DNA of 64,000 nucleotides, from assembly GCF_009208585.1 (NCBI RefSeq), contig NZ_WFLN01000008.1, forward strand, positions 62,001-126,000. The letters run 5' to 3'. Below the pieces are notes generated by a model, which was given only the letters and a program-made list of their open reading frames with translations, did not search any database and was not told the DNA's origin. The position numbers and the translations under genes were made by a program. Each line of letters opens with the position of its first letter. Position 1 is the stretch's first letter. Shown piece after piece: positions 44,376-53,877 of the stretch. The stretch is from Fluviispira multicolorata. Lineage in GTDB: Bacteria > Bdellovibrionota_B > Oligoflexia > Silvanigrellales > Silvanigrellaceae.

Positions 44376-46403
44376 ATGAGTTCCAAATCAAAGACCCTTA
44401 AAATCTATTTTGTTCAAGCAATTTTACTATCAGCTCTTGTTCCATTTATTTTTTCGGTTTGGTTACTTTGGTCTATTCTGCAAAGTTCAAATGAAAAAAT
44501 AAAAGTTGCCAATGATCATTTAGAGCAGAGTTCTTTACTCCAATTAATTGATACTTTCCACAAAGTGCAAAGCGCGGCCTATATGGTTGCGACTTCTGAG
44601 GGGCTTAATCTTTACTTTCAATCAACTATAGATAACGAGCATACTCATAAAAAACTTTTAGAAGGTGTTATTCAGTCTGCACGTAATGCATTGTGTTATA
44701 AAGATACGAGATGGGTTATTTATGGCTCCCGTGGCAAAGCTTTACTACAAATTCCAACTCAAAATTTTTATCCGACACAAATGCCAAATATTAACAAAGA
44801 TTCTGGAATAAGAATTAATTCGAATAGAACCGAAGTTGAATTTATATTTCCAATTTCATATCAATTCAATCCTATTTCAAAAAAACTTACAAATAATTTA
44901 GGTTACATTTATATTATCTTGCCAATTTCTGAAATCAAAAAACAATTTCCAAACTTAGTTCATATTTATAAGGTCTCTAGCAGTTTAGATATCAAAGATT
45001 TTAAAGTTTATTTTAAATTAGATTCTCAAAAGATGAATAATCTTTATTTTATATATGTTTATATTTTCATTATTCTTCTCCTTTTGTCTGTGGCAATTTA
45101 TTGGGGTGTTAAGGTATTTCAAAAAAGAATTGTTGATAAGCTTTTGTCTTTAAGGGCACGGGTCTTAAACGAAATGAACTATGCAGATAAACGTAAAATT
45201 AATAATGAACTTGATTCTTTATCTATAACTTTTGAGTTTTATTTAAAGTATACATCATTTTTACAAAGTGAAATTCGAAAAAGTTCTCAGCTAGCAGCTG
45301 TAGGTAATTTAGCACATTCTATTGCGCATGATGTGCGTAGACCTTTTTCAACTTTATATTTTTTTCTACAAGAAATAAAAGGATGTAATCAAATTAAGCA
45401 GGTCACTTATTTAGCCAAAGAATTTGAGCCTGCATTTACTGAATCTAAAAACTATATAGAGCATTTGCTAAATGAAGTTATGGATGCAGGAATTTCTAAG
45501 CTTAATATAAGTGAAAAAATAAAATTTGAAGATCTTCTTTTTAAATCTTTTTTGACAATTGGAAGTATAAAAGACAATAAAAAAATTGAAATTGAATATC
45601 AATTTGCACATAGCTATTATATGGACATTGATGAAATTAGAATTTTACGAGTGATCCTAAATATTCTTGCAAATGCTATTGAAGCTATCCATGAAAATGG
45701 AAGAATTTGGATCCATACAGAAGATATTAAAGTTGAAAATGAAAATTTTGTAGAGATTTCTATTGGTAACTCAAACTCATTTATTGAAAAAGAGCATTTG
45801 CAGAGTATTTTTGAACCTTTTTTTACTAGAAATAAAGAAAAGGGTACAGGACTTGGACTCTCAATCGCGCAAAAGATAATAAAACTTCATAAAGGTAATA
45901 TAGAATGCTTCTCTGAATATGATAAAGGAGTTGAGTTTATCTTTTTCTTGCCAGCAAATAAAGAAAGTTATATTCCTCATATTTCTAAATTACCTAAGAG
46001 ATTTATTGGAAATAAGATTAAAGTGGCTTTACCAAAAAATTCTTCAGAGAATTCTATGTTTGTATTGATTGATGATGATCCATTGGTCGGGCGCTCATGG
46101 AAACGCTATTTAAATAATGTTGATTTTATGGTGTTTTTATCTCCAGAAGAATTTTTTAATTATGCAAATAAAAATGAAAATTTTATTAAAAATATTTCAA
46201 TTATAGTGACTGATTATTATTTTGGAGTAAATTCAGAATACGAATTTTTTGTCTTTGCAAGGAGCTTACGAGATATTTATTTTAATAAAATATTTTTGTC
46301 GAGCGATGCACAAATTAATGATTATAAAATTCTTGATGAGCTTGGGATTATTAAGATTGATAAACGGCCGCACTCAATTAAAGAACTGTTATCGCTAATT
46401 TGA
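44376..46403 (+). CDS. Membrane histidine kinase with C-terminal receiver-like domain
   Basis: 675 residues. Membrane helices at about 10-30 and 220-245 enclose an extracytoplasmic sensor. The kinase core has HSIAHDVRRPFS with His318, N-box ILNILANAIEAI, IFEPFFTRNKEKGTGLGLSIAQK, and EFIFFLP. The C-terminal 120 residues resemble a receiver (FVLIDDDPLVGRSW, Asp613 in VTDYYFG, Lys in IIKIDKRPHS). The D in AHDVRR, instead of AHEIRN/NP, marks it as a divergent class. The SD is weak (GGAG 13 bases away). Signal unknown. Confidence 0.82.
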   Translation: MSSKSKTLKIYFVQAILLSALVPFIFSVWLLWSILQSSNEKIKVANDHLEQSSLLQLIDTFHKVQSAAYMVATSEGLNLYFQSTIDNEHTHKKLLEGVIQSARNALCYKDTRWVIYGSRGKALLQIPTQNFYPTQMPNINKDSGIRINSNRTEVEFIFPISYQFNPISKKLTNNLGYIYIILPISEIKKQFPNLVHIYKVSSSLDIKDFKVYFKLDSQKMNNLYFIYVYIFIILLLLSVAIYWGVKVFQKRIVDKLLSLRARVLNEMNYADKRKINNELDSLSITFEFYLKYTSFLQSEIRKSSQLAAVGNLAHSIAHDVRRPFSTLYFFLQEIKGCNQIKQVTYLAKEFEPAFTESKNYIEHLLNEVMDAGISKLNISEKIKFEDLLFKSFLTIGSIKDNKKIEIEYQFAHSYYMDIDEIRILRVILNILANAIEAIHENGRIWIHTEDIKVENENFVEISIGNSNSFIEKEHLQSIFEPFFTRNKEKGTGLGLSIAQKIIKLHKGNIECFSEYDKGVEFIFFLPANKESYIPHISKLPKRFIGNKIKVALPKNSSENSMFVLIDDDPLVGRSWKRYLNNVDFMVFLSPEEFFNYANKNENFIKNISIIVTDYYFGVNSEYEFFVFARSLRDIYFNKIFLSSDAQINDYKILDELGIIKIDKRPHSIKELLSLI

Positions 46404-46433
46404 AGATTAAGAGTTTATGCTAAAATTTTAATA

Positions 46434-46670
46434 TTAATGCATGTCTTCTATGCCATGATCGATTCTTTTTTTTATTTCTCTTTTTATATAATTATATATA
46501 CATATTAGCTCATTTTTTTCGCATTTATCGTCACATATTTTATAATGTAATTCAAAAAGATATTCTGATTTAAAATACTTATAAAAGTGCTTTAAATCTT
46601 CCAGAGCTAAACCTCGGATAGTACAAGTTGGGTTTTCATAAATTTGGTTCAATAAGGTCTCATAATGCAT
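46434..46670 (-). CDS. Small hypothetical protein, 78 aa
   Basis: 78 residues, charged and helical, with four Cys (PTCTIRG, KICDDKCEKNELIC) that could bind a metal. A clear SD, GAAAGGG, lies nine bases before ATG. I recognise no family. It is isolated between the hybrid kinase and a 682-base gap. Confidence 0.5.
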   Translation of the reverse strand: MHYETLLNQIYENPTCTIRGLALEDLKHFYKYFKSEYLFELHYKICDDKCEKNELICIYNYIKREIKKRIDHGIEDMH

Positions 46671-46880
46671 TTTTTTTACCCTTTCAATAAGTGGTCAATT
46701 TAAATTTTAGCATATCAAAATCTAGTGATATTAAAATATTATATTAATTTTCAGTAATATGTTTTTACTTTACAATTTAATATTTGGAAAGTCAAAGTGA
46801 TAGATTTATATTGCGTTTAGAGAAAAATTAAAATACTTATTCCACGATAAAAATTAAATAATTCAAATTTTTCTAATTGA

Positions 46881-46908
46881 GAATACCCTATCGAGATAAC
46901 CCGTATTC
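46881..46908. promoter_or_regulatory. Nested palindrome, candidate operator
   Basis: GAATAC (46881-46886) and GTATTC (46903-46908) surround TATCGAGATA (46889-46898), itself an inverted repeat. The two symmetry centres differ by one base. It is more GC-rich than its surroundings and could be a repressor site. Confidence 0.4.
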
Positions 46909-47141
46909 TATTGGGATAAAAGGCTGTTCAAAAATGTTAGAATATCTTACCAATTTAAATTTCATAATTTCACCATAACTCATGTTTAATCAATTAAGAA
47001 AATATGTTAATTAACTTTCTTATTTTATTCATTAGAGTTTTTTTCTCAATAGAATAATAATCTGTCAGAATATAATAATTATCCACATTCATTTTTTGTT
47101 GTAACGGTATCTATTCATACATGTAATTAGAAACAAGTGTG

Positions 47142-47151
47142 GTAACGTTAC
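47142..47151. promoter_or_regulatory. GTAACGTTAC palindrome upstream of the XRE-S24 gene
   Basis: Perfect 10-base palindrome about 200 bases before the regulator start; a partial copy (GTAACGGTATC) is at 47101-47111. Possible binding sites of the regulator itself. Confidence 0.35.
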
Positions 47152-47183
47152 ATTTTTTTGATATCTGAATGATAGGAGCAAGT

Positions 47184-47218
47184 CAAGATTGAAGGAGCTA
47201 AATCTTGGAAATTTTTTT
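47184..47218 (+). terminator. Hairpin with T-run in the intergenic region (possible small RNA end)
   Basis: CAAGATT (47184-47190) and AATCTTG (47201-47207) form a perfect seven-base stem with a ten-base loop containing GGAG, followed by a run of eight or nine T. No gene precedes it on this strand, so it may end a small RNA starting within the gap. Confidence 0.45.
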
Positions 47219-47352
47219 TAAGCAGGTTTCAAACTAGATTTTGACTTTCTGCAGTAAATGAAAGAAGATTTTGCCGATTGGTTTTTAGTATTATTAATTT
47301 TATTAATGATGTGATTTAAACTTTTAAATTTTCTTAATGAGAACGCATTTAT

Positions 47353-47955
47353 ATGAAGCTTAATCAACAAAAAGATGAAATAATATTAAGAATAAAGCAT
47401 GTTAGAAAGAATATTTTAAAGATGCCAGCGCAAAAGCTTGCTGAAATTGCCGGTATTAACGTCAATAGTATTCGGAACTGGGAAAGGGGTAAAATAGATT
47501 TTTTAACAAGTATATCTATGAATAATATTATAAAAGTTTTTGAATCAGCAGGTATTTATGCATCTGAAGAGTGGTTACGAACGGGTGAAGGAGTCAATCC
47601 ATGTTGGTATTCAGATATTAAAGATGTTACCATACTTGGCTTTGAAGAGGAGAATCTTTTTCGCAGCATTAAAAGGAAAATGGGGCAAGATGTTATCGTT
47701 GTGAGTATGCTGGATGAATCTATGGCTCCTATGGCACATGCAGGAGATCGCATTGGCGGAGTAATAAATAAAAATAATTTAGAGCAAAATCATAATTTAA
47801 ATTGTATTATCAAATACGACAATGAAAAAATTATAGTCAGAAAATTACAAGTTCAGTCAGACATTTTTTCTTTACACTCTTTGTCTGATTATGACATAAT
47901 TTATCCGAAGGAAATAAACTGGATTGCTCCGGTTTGTCGCAGATGGATTTATTAA
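47353..47955 (+). CDS. XRE-family regulator with S24 (LexA/CI-like) domain
   Basis: 200 residues. The N-terminal helix-turn-helix is AQKLAEIAGINVNSIRNWERGK. The C-terminal half is an S24 peptidase-like domain with the catalytic-type Ser123 in MLDESMAPMAHAGDRI and Lys164 in IIVRKL, the Ser/Lys pair of phage CI and LexA repressors. Such proteins can self-cleave on RecA filaments, though no clear Ala-Gly site is seen in the linker. No phage genes surround it. The last 119 bases overlap a convergent gene. Confidence 0.8.
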   Translation: MKLNQQKDEIILRIKHVRKNILKMPAQKLAEIAGINVNSIRNWERGKIDFLTSISMNNIIKVFESAGIYASEEWLRTGEGVNPCWYSDIKDVTILGFEEENLFRSIKRKMGQDVIVVSMLDESMAPMAHAGDRIGGVINKNNLEQNHNLNCIIKYDNEKIIVRKLQVQSDIFSLHSLSDYDIIYPKEINWIAPVCRRWIY

Positions 47956-48427
47956 GTTGGTTATTTTTTTCTAGCAAATGAGGTAAAATTTCATAAAGCA
48001 ATCGATTGCTCAGTGCGGATATTTGGTTCTGATAATTTTCAATTATATCTGAAGTTTCATTTTTACAACAATAAATAGTAAAGACAATATTTATATTTTT
48101 ATTTAATGGTCTAACCATTATAAATGGAAATTGTGTTCCATGTATTTGTCTTTTCAAGAGTTCAATCTTAGCAAGCTTATCATCAATAGCGGTCGAAATT
48201 TCCGGAGTTATGTTTGCATTGCTGTTGATACTTGTAAAAAGTTTGAAAAAAAGATCATTATTTGGATTCAAATTCTGTATTTTTTTTCGCCATGATACTT
48301 GTGATTGAATACTTATAATACGATTGCATTTTTTATCATGGATTGCATATGCTATCCCATTTGCGCAATTGGAGAGTGGGGTAAATAGGTCTGAAAAATT
48401 ATTGCGAATTTCAGTAGAGTGAATCAT
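47837..48427 (-). CDS. Hypothetical protein overlapping the XRE-S24 gene
   Basis: 196 residues from ATG 48427, which has GAGG five bases upstream (the open frame continues to 48460 without SD). The middle region (ANGIAYAIHDKKCNRIISIQSQVSWRKK, shown here as context in part: IAYAIHDKK and ISIQSQVSW) faintly recalls the autoinducer-binding half of LuxR proteins, but no DNA-binding domain follows. The last 28 codons lie within the 119-base overlap with the convergent regulator. Family uncertain; the strong SD and length support a real gene. Confidence 0.55.
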   Translation of the reverse strand: MIHSTEIRNNFSDLFTPLSNCANGIAYAIHDKKCNRIISIQSQVSWRKKIQNLNPNNDLFFKLFTSINSNANITPEISTAIDDKLAKIELLKRQIHGTQFPFIMVRPLNKNINIVFTIYCCKNETSDIIENYQNQISALSNRLLYEILPHLLEKNNQLNKSICDKPEQSSLFPSDKLCHNQTKSVKKKCLTELVIF

Positions 48428-48586
48428 GCTAGCCTCAAAAAGTTCACGAACAGTTTGCAAACTAGCATAAAAACTGGATATGGCAATTATGAATTTTAAA
48501 AAAATAAGCAGTATAAAGTGATTGCAAGATAATAATTACCATATCAAAAATAAAAAAATGGATATGGTAATCTTGTTTAGATTAAA

Positions 48587-49735
48587 TTATCTTATTCTAA
48601 ATTTGTCGAATTTATTTTCCCAAGTCATAAAATAAACTTTAGCTAACATAGCTTTACGAACATGGAAATACTTTGCTTCAGAAGATATATTATTTGCATC
48701 TTCATGTGCAGAAATAACAATCCATTCAAAATCATTTATAGTAATTGGATGATATATTCCAGAGTTAATGAACTTAGGATCCACATCAACTATTTCAGAA
48801 TGTATTGGCCTTAAATTGTAGCCAAGATAAGTGATTTTATATTGAGTTGGGTTGTCAAGGGCATAGAGTAAGAGCGAGTAACTATTTAAATTTCTCTTTT
48901 TAATTGTTTTCTTTGCCGTTGCTTCTATTGTTGTTTTTGTTAGAGGCTTTGTAACTGAAGCCGTGAGAGCTTTTGTTATGGATTTATTCTTAGCAGCACC
49001 ATAGGCTTTGGTAAGACCTTCTATATCTGTTGGACTGATTTCTTTTCCTCTCTGAATAATCTCATTTGAGTCTTTTATTTTTATAACTGTGTCTTGGTAT
49101 CTTCTGCCATTTTTTTCATTATATTTAAATTTACCACAAGCTGTGCTTTCATAGTGCATAATAGAAGAGAGGTCATAATCACCGAAGCGAGTTGTTTCTT
49201 CTCCTCCTTTATCAAAATTATACTTTTCGCATTTCGTTGAATCAATATTATTAAAATTTACATTAATATGATCATCACGATCATAGCGAGAATGTTCATG
49301 TTTAAAACCAAGAGCGTGTAATAACTCATGTTGAATGGTACCCTCGCTTAGACAATAACTTGAATTCAAAGATAATTTTTGCCAATTATAAAACTTTCCT
49401 ACAATACTTGAGCAATGTTTACCATTTACAATATTGATTGAATAACCATTATAATTTTCATTTACTTTTATGAATTCAATATCTGCAATGCTTTCAAAAA
49501 GTCTCATTTGTTTTTCTATTTTTTTCTGATCCTTATTGCTAAAGTCATTGTATTGAAATTTATAATATACTTTCCCTGAATGGCCATCTATTCCATCATT
49601 CCAAAAATATTCACTTGATATTGGGGCGCTTCTTTTTTTACGTACGGATGCTTCTGAGATATTTTGAAAGAATAATCCCGTTATTAAAAGACTTAAAGAA
49701 AAAATAAAATGTTTATTAAATTGTAATGATTTCAT
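48587..49735 (-). CDS. Astacin-like (M12A) zinc metalloprotease, secreted
   Basis: 382 residues with a signal peptide (SLSLLITGLFFQNISEAS). The catalytic zinc motif HELLHALGFKHEHSRYDRD has all three His, the Glu and the extra ligand pattern of astacins, and the Met-turn SIMHYES follows at the expected distance. Conserved Cys pairs (HCSS, YCLS, TACG) fit astacin disulfides. A C-terminal region of about 130 residues of unknown function follows. Likely a secreted or surface protease; plausible in a host-associated or predatory lifestyle. Monocistronic. Confidence 0.9.
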   Translation of the reverse strand: MKSLQFNKHFIFSLSLLITGLFFQNISEASVRKKRSAPISSEYFWNDGIDGHSGKVYYKFQYNDFSNKDQKKIEKQMRLFESIADIEFIKVNENYNGYSINIVNGKHCSSIVGKFYNWQKLSLNSSYCLSEGTIQHELLHALGFKHEHSRYDRDDHINVNFNNIDSTKCEKYNFDKGGEETTRFGDYDLSSIMHYESTACGKFKYNEKNGRRYQDTVIKIKDSNEIIQRGKEISPTDIEGLTKAYGAAKNKSITKALTASVTKPLTKTTIEATAKKTIKKRNLNSYSLLLYALDNPTQYKITYLGYNLRPIHSEIVDVDPKFINSGIYHPITINDFEWIVISAHEDANNISSEAKYFHVRKAMLAKVYFMTWENKFDKFRIR

Positions 49736-50202
49736 GTTTTTTTCCTTTTAAAATCAATTTTTAATCTAGTTTTTTATTATTAATATATATATTATAATGT
49801 ACTTGTTCGCTAAAAAAACGGATAGCCGAGCTCAGCTTTTGGTTTTATATTCTGCAAAAAAATGATTTGCAAATTTATTTTACAAATCAATTTTTTATAA
49901 ATTTATTTTTTTCACAAAAATTAATATAACAATTTGTTATTGCTTGTGTATTTATTTTTTATTTATTATTATTTTTTATAAAATAGTATATATTTTTCTT
50001 TTATTATAGATTGTTGCAAATATAAACTTAAAATTAATTAAAAGCGTTTACTCACTTATGAATTTTAATGAAAATTCTTCTAAATTGAGCTGTAATTTAC
50101 TGTATTATTCGTTCAATAATTAATTAGTGGTTAAATTTCAAAGCTTTAAAGAACATAATTAAGTGCTTAAATACATTTAATTATAACCAATAAAAAAAGC
50201 TT
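49736..50202. other. 467-base intergenic region, very AT-rich
   Basis: Separates pmbA from the astacin gene (both on the minus strand). It contains one terminator-like hairpin (49856-49896) and a GC-richer AGCCGAGCTCAGCT near-palindrome around 49824-49837. I see no ORF with an SD and no known RNA. Confidence 0.5.
49856..49896. terminator. Terminator-like hairpin in the AT-rich gap
   Basis: TGATTTG (49863-49869) and CAAATCA (49883-49889) are perfectly complementary, with A-run before and T-run after, so it could work in both directions. It may end the tldD-pmbA transcript. Confidence 0.5.
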
Positions 50203-51552
50203 TTATAATCCAGTGATTGATAACTCTTTTACCCAAATTTCTGGAGAAACTCCATTCGGTGTAACAACTTCTTCACCATGAATGTATGAAATATCATTTA
50301 AAAGTGCTAAAAAGTCACCTGCAACAGTAGCTGCTTCAATACTTATTTTTTTATTTTCATTAATATAAAAACCATCAAATGGAAGTGAAAATGATCCCTG
50401 CAATTCATTTACTCCAGCATGCAATGCTGATAGAGATTCAATATAAATAAGATTATTTTCTTCTAAGTAGTTTTTTGTATTGGATGATTTTTTATTAGAC
50501 TTAACGTGTAAATAATGAGGAGAAACTGTTACTTTTGAGCCAATATGGGCATGTCCTGTTAGCTGGGATTCTAGTACTTTTGCAGTGTAACTGCTGTGAA
50601 TAAAACTTTTTAAGATTCCATTTTCAATGATTGTGACCTCTCTTGTCGGAGTGCCCTCCTCGTCAAAGTAGATTGAACTTATATTTTTTGGATGGAGAGG
50701 CGAGTCAAGTAAACAAAATTCTGGATTCGCAATTTGTTTTCCAATACTTTCTTTGTGACTCAAACTTTTTTTATCAAGAATATTTTGTGCATTCATAAAA
50801 TTAGAAAATGCATTGATGAGATCTAAAAATGCTTCGGGTGAAAATATAACAGTATATTTACCATTTTTAATAGGAGCATAATCTAAATGATTTTTTGTTT
50901 TTACAATTGCTTTTTCTGCACAACCTGAAACATCAAGTGATGAAAAGTTTTTTGCAATTTCGAGTTGCCCAGATTGTCTGGTTTTTTTTTCAATTTCTTG
51001 AGCTAAAGGATAAAAATAACAGAATGACATTTGACTGTTTTCTACTTTAAATGCGCCATCACTGTTAAAATAAAATCGCGATGAAATAGATTCAGAAACT
51101 TTATTATATGGAACACTTTTGAATTTATCAGAATAATTTAATATTTTTTCTTCTGCTGCAATAACCTCTTTTACTAAATCTTGAATTGTAGCGATTTTAT
51201 TTATTTCATTTTTATTTTCAATCTTTTGTATTTCTTTTTGGCACTCATTACTAAATTCATAAATATTCTCAAGTGAACCAAATTCTGAGGATGATTTTGC
51301 AAGATCAAAAGCTTCTCTTAAACCTTCGTTGGTTAAGTTTGATGTTCTTGTTACCCCAACCTGATGCTTGATATTCCAGACTCTAAGAATAAGGAAGGCT
51401 CTTATTGATGAGGTCAAAGAAAAAGGTTCTTTATTTTTTGCACTGGCAGAATTCTCTTCTTTTTGAGATCCATAAACATCATATTTATAAATACTTTTCT
51501 CACTGGCAATTTTTTGTATTTCGCTTTTAAGATGTTCTATATGAAGTGACAT
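50203..51552 (-). CDS. pmbA: TldE/PmbA-type metallopeptidase partner subunit
   Basis: 449 residues, second gene of a tldD-pmbA pair. Homologues form a TldD-TldE heterodimer that degrades unfolded peptides and matures peptides such as microcin B17; only TldD carries the zinc. This protein has the C-terminal family features (DEEGTPTREVTIIENGILKSFIHSS, TGHAHIGSKV, NGVSPEIWVKEL) and lacks the HExxxH motif of its partner, as expected. AAAGGA SD. It begins 21 bases after tldD. Confidence 0.88.
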   Translation of the reverse strand: MSLHIEHLKSEIQKIASEKSIYKYDVYGSQKEENSASAKNKEPFSLTSSIRAFLILRVWNIKHQVGVTRTSNLTNEGLREAFDLAKSSSEFGSLENIYEFSNECQKEIQKIENKNEINKIATIQDLVKEVIAAEEKILNYSDKFKSVPYNKVSESISSRFYFNSDGAFKVENSQMSFCYFYPLAQEIEKKTRQSGQLEIAKNFSSLDVSGCAEKAIVKTKNHLDYAPIKNGKYTVIFSPEAFLDLINAFSNFMNAQNILDKKSLSHKESIGKQIANPEFCLLDSPLHPKNISSIYFDEEGTPTREVTIIENGILKSFIHSSYTAKVLESQLTGHAHIGSKVTVSPHYLHVKSNKKSSNTKNYLEENNLIYIESLSALHAGVNELQGSFSLPFDGFYINENKKISIEAATVAGDFLALLNDISYIHGEEVVTPNGVSPEIWVKELSITGL

Positions 51553-51573
51553 TATTTTTTCCTTTATATATGA

Positions 51574-53037
51574 TTATCGGCCACCAACTGTAATAGAATC
51601 TACTTTAATGTGAGGCTGTCCTACGGTTACATAAATACTTCCACTGACAGATCCACAAAAACCAGCCGAAATTTCAAGGTCATTGCCAGACATAGATATG
51701 CGTTGCATGACTTCGGGTGCTTGACCAATTAAGGTCGCACCTTTAACAGGTTTAGTTATTTTACCATTTTCAATGAGCCAAGCTTCTTCTACACCAAAAT
51801 TGAAATCCCCTGTGCTCCCAACGCTGCCTCCACCAAGTTTTTTACAATAAATACCTTTATCAATACTCGAGAACATTTCTTCTTGAGTGAACTTACCGGG
51901 CGCTATATAAGTATTTCTCATACGACTTGCAGGTGCAAATGTGTAATTTTGTCTTCTGCCACTGCCCGTTCTTGGATGTCCTGTTAAAAGATTTCCTGTT
52001 CTATCACAAAGAAAGTTTCTTAAAACTCCATTTTCAATGAGTAAAGTTCTTTGTGCAGGCATGCCCTCATCATCCATTTCAATGGAGCCAAATCCATTTT
52101 CCCAACTGCCTTCATCCCAAGCGGTTAAATTTTCATGGGCAATCATTTTTCCTTTTTTATCAGCAAAAGGAGTTGAATTTCTTTGTACTGCAGTGGTTTC
52201 TAATAAGTGCCCACAAGCTTCATGAAAAATAACCCCACCAAATTGATTTGCAAGAATAACGGGGTAATTTCCTGATGATACAAAATCAGCGTGCAGCATG
52301 TTGCCTGCTGTTTCAGAAAGTTTTTCTGCAATTTCTTGAGTATTTAGTTTTCTGAAAAAATCAGGGTTTGAAGCGTCGCCTAAACGACTGTGTGATGATG
52401 TTCTATGTGCTCCATCTTCACAGAAAACTTGGGCTGAGATGCTTTGATTAAGACGAATGTCTTTTGCAAAGACCCCTTCGCTTGATGCAACCATAACTTC
52501 TTGCCAATCACGAAACCCGTTGGTTGTTGCACTTTGTAGAGAGCGTGTTGAATTTTGTTGAGCAGAGTTCAGTTTTAAGATTATTTCACACATTTCACTC
52601 ACTGAACTACAGTGTGACAGCCATTTTGACTTTTGCTTTATTTCTGCATAATCTCTTAGTGGTTCTAAATTAATTTCAGATATAATTCGATTGTGACTTA
52701 AATTGAGACTATGAATATTAAGAGCTTTTTCTAAAATAACTTTAAGACCATTAAATGATATATCATTTGTTGATACGTAGCAGTCTTCTTTGCCTTTAAA
52801 AACACGAACTCCTGCTCCTAAACTTAATGAAGGAGTGATAGCTGTTACTTTAGAGTTCTCTATTAAGCTGCTCACATAATTTCCTCGTTGTAGAAAAAAT
52901 TCTATAAAATCAGCTCCTGCAGCTCTACCGAGTCCTAGTAATAGTGATAGAGGTTCTCTCCAAGAGTTATCAAAAATTGCAGTTTGCATGGAATAATTAA
53001 TTTGAGAAATATTTTCCATAGACAGAATGTTTCTCAT
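51574..53037 (-). CDS. tldD: TldD zinc metalloprotease
   Basis: 487 residues. The catalytic motif [10 protein letters not shown] (HExxxH) is present, followed by [18 protein letters not shown] and [13 protein letters not shown], then the conserved [14 protein letters not shown] near the C terminus. ATG 53037 has GGAG six bases upstream; an upstream in-frame ATG at 53049 overlaps that SD. It works with PmbA as a cytoplasmic heterodimer. The order aspS, solute-binding protein, tldD, pmbA suggests a long minus-strand transcript. Confidence 0.9.
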   Translation of the reverse strand: MRNILSMENISQINYSMQTAIFDNSWREPLSLLLGLGRAAGADFIEFFLQRGNYVSSLIENSKVTAITPSLSLGAGVRVFKGKEDCYVSTNDISFNGLKVILEKALNIHSLNLSHNRIISEINLEPLRDYAEIKQKSKWLSHCSSVSEMCEIILKLNSAQQNSTRSLQSATTNGFRDWQEVMVASSEGVFAKDIRLNQSISAQVFCEDGAHRTSSHSRLGDASNPDFFRKLNTQEIAEKLSETAGNMLHADFVSSGNYPVILANQFGGVIFHEACGHLLETTAVQRNSTPFADKKGKMIAHENLTAWDEGSWENGFGSIEMDDEGMPAQRTLLIENGVLRNFLCDRTGNLLTGHPRTGSGRRQNYTFAPASRMRNTYIAPGKFTQEEMFSSIDKGIYCKKLGGGSVGSTGDFNFGVEEAWLIENGKITKPVKGATLIGQAPEVMQRISMSGNDLEISAGFCGSVSGSIYVTVGQPHIKVDSITVGGR

Positions 53038-53063
53038 TATTGTCTCCATAAATGAGTTTTAAA

Positions 53064-53849
53064 TTATTTGGGTAAAAAAAGAGCGTCTCGATATTGAGTT
53101 AGAATTTCATCATACTTACCAGTATCTCTAATTTTCTTATCAGCAATTTGTAACTTTGTAATCATTTCCTTTGGCGCATTTTTAGTAACAGCTAAGAAAA
53201 ATGTTACATTAAGTGGGCTAAATCCTCGTTGAATGCTTTTTACATCTAACTTTTTTGCGAGCAAAGTTTTAACAACTGTGCTTTCCGAATTAAACCATGC
53301 ATCAACTTTTTTATTAAACAAACTAATAGCACACTGAGCTAATGTTGGTACAGGAGCTAGATTTTGGAAGCCTTGACTAATTAAATATTTATACAAAACA
53401 GAATCAAGCCAAACACAAATTTTATTTATTTTTTTAGCACTTTCAAGTGAAATAATATTTAAATTTGAGTCTTTTAATGAAAAAAAAGCGGTTTGTATAT
53501 TTGCAATATGTCCTGTATTATAAAATAAATTCAGATTTTTTTCATTTAGTATTGCTACGGTTGAATATATATTAGAATCATTTGAATTCACGGATTGCAT
53601 AATTGAAAATATTTCAGGAAGTGGATGAATTTCTTGTTTGTATTCTGTATCTGAGATTTTAAATAATTCTTTTGCGACATTTACATAAAACTCTGCAGGT
53701 GAAGGAGGGGTCATTAAAGTTAAAGTGTTTTTCGCAAAAGAGTTTCTTAGAGAAATAAGAAATGTTAATAAAATAATATATCTGAAAATGATAATTAATT
53801 TATTTAGAAAAGGAATTTTGTAATCGAGCATTTTAAAATGAAAAATCAC
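53064..53849 (-). CDS. Periplasmic solute-binding-like protein (SBP family 3)
   Basis: 261 residues. A signal/anchor segment (about 18-38) precedes a two-lobed binding-protein-like domain (TLMTPPSPAEFYVNVAKELF, ICVWLDSVLYKYLISQGF, LFNKKVDAWFNSES, then FFLAVTKNAPKEM and a C-terminal IADKKIRDTGKYDEIL). The pattern resembles family 3 extracellular solute-binding proteins that bind amino acids, but no ABC transporter is nearby. The start is GTG 53849, with GAGGA five bases upstream. It is 14-28 bases from its neighbours on both sides, so co-transcribed with aspS and tldD. Confidence 0.65.
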   Translation of the reverse strand: MIFHFKMLDYKIPFLNKLIIIFRYIILLTFLISLRNSFAKNTLTLMTPPSPAEFYVNVAKELFKISDTEYKQEIHPLPEIFSIMQSVNSNDSNIYSTVAILNEKNLNLFYNTGHIANIQTAFFSLKDSNLNIISLESAKKINKICVWLDSVLYKYLISQGFQNLAPVPTLAQCAISLFNKKVDAWFNSESTVVKTLLAKKLDVKSIQRGFSPLNVTFFLAVTKNAPKEMITKLQIADKKIRDTGKYDEILTQYRDALFLPK

Positions 53850-53877
53850 TTCGTCCTCGATAAAAGCCTTAAATGAA

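Larger units (their letters stand above)
46671..47352. other. 682-base intergenic region with palindromes
   Basis: No convincing gene on either strand. It contains a nested palindrome at 46881-46908, a perfect 10-base palindrome at 47142-47151 and a terminator-like hairpin at 47184-47218, listed separately. The right end is the promoter region of the XRE-S24 regulator. Confidence 0.6.

Noticed and set aside
46934..46978. 14-codon ORF in the long intergenic region
   Set aside because: Weak SD, no repeat or regulatory codon run, too short to support.
47353..47955. Prophage marked by the XRE-S24 repressor
   Set aside because: No integrase, Cro, structural or lysis genes and no attachment repeats in the neighbourhood.
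53064..53849. ABC importer operon
   Set aside because: Only the binding-protein-like gene is present; neighbours are aspS and tldD.
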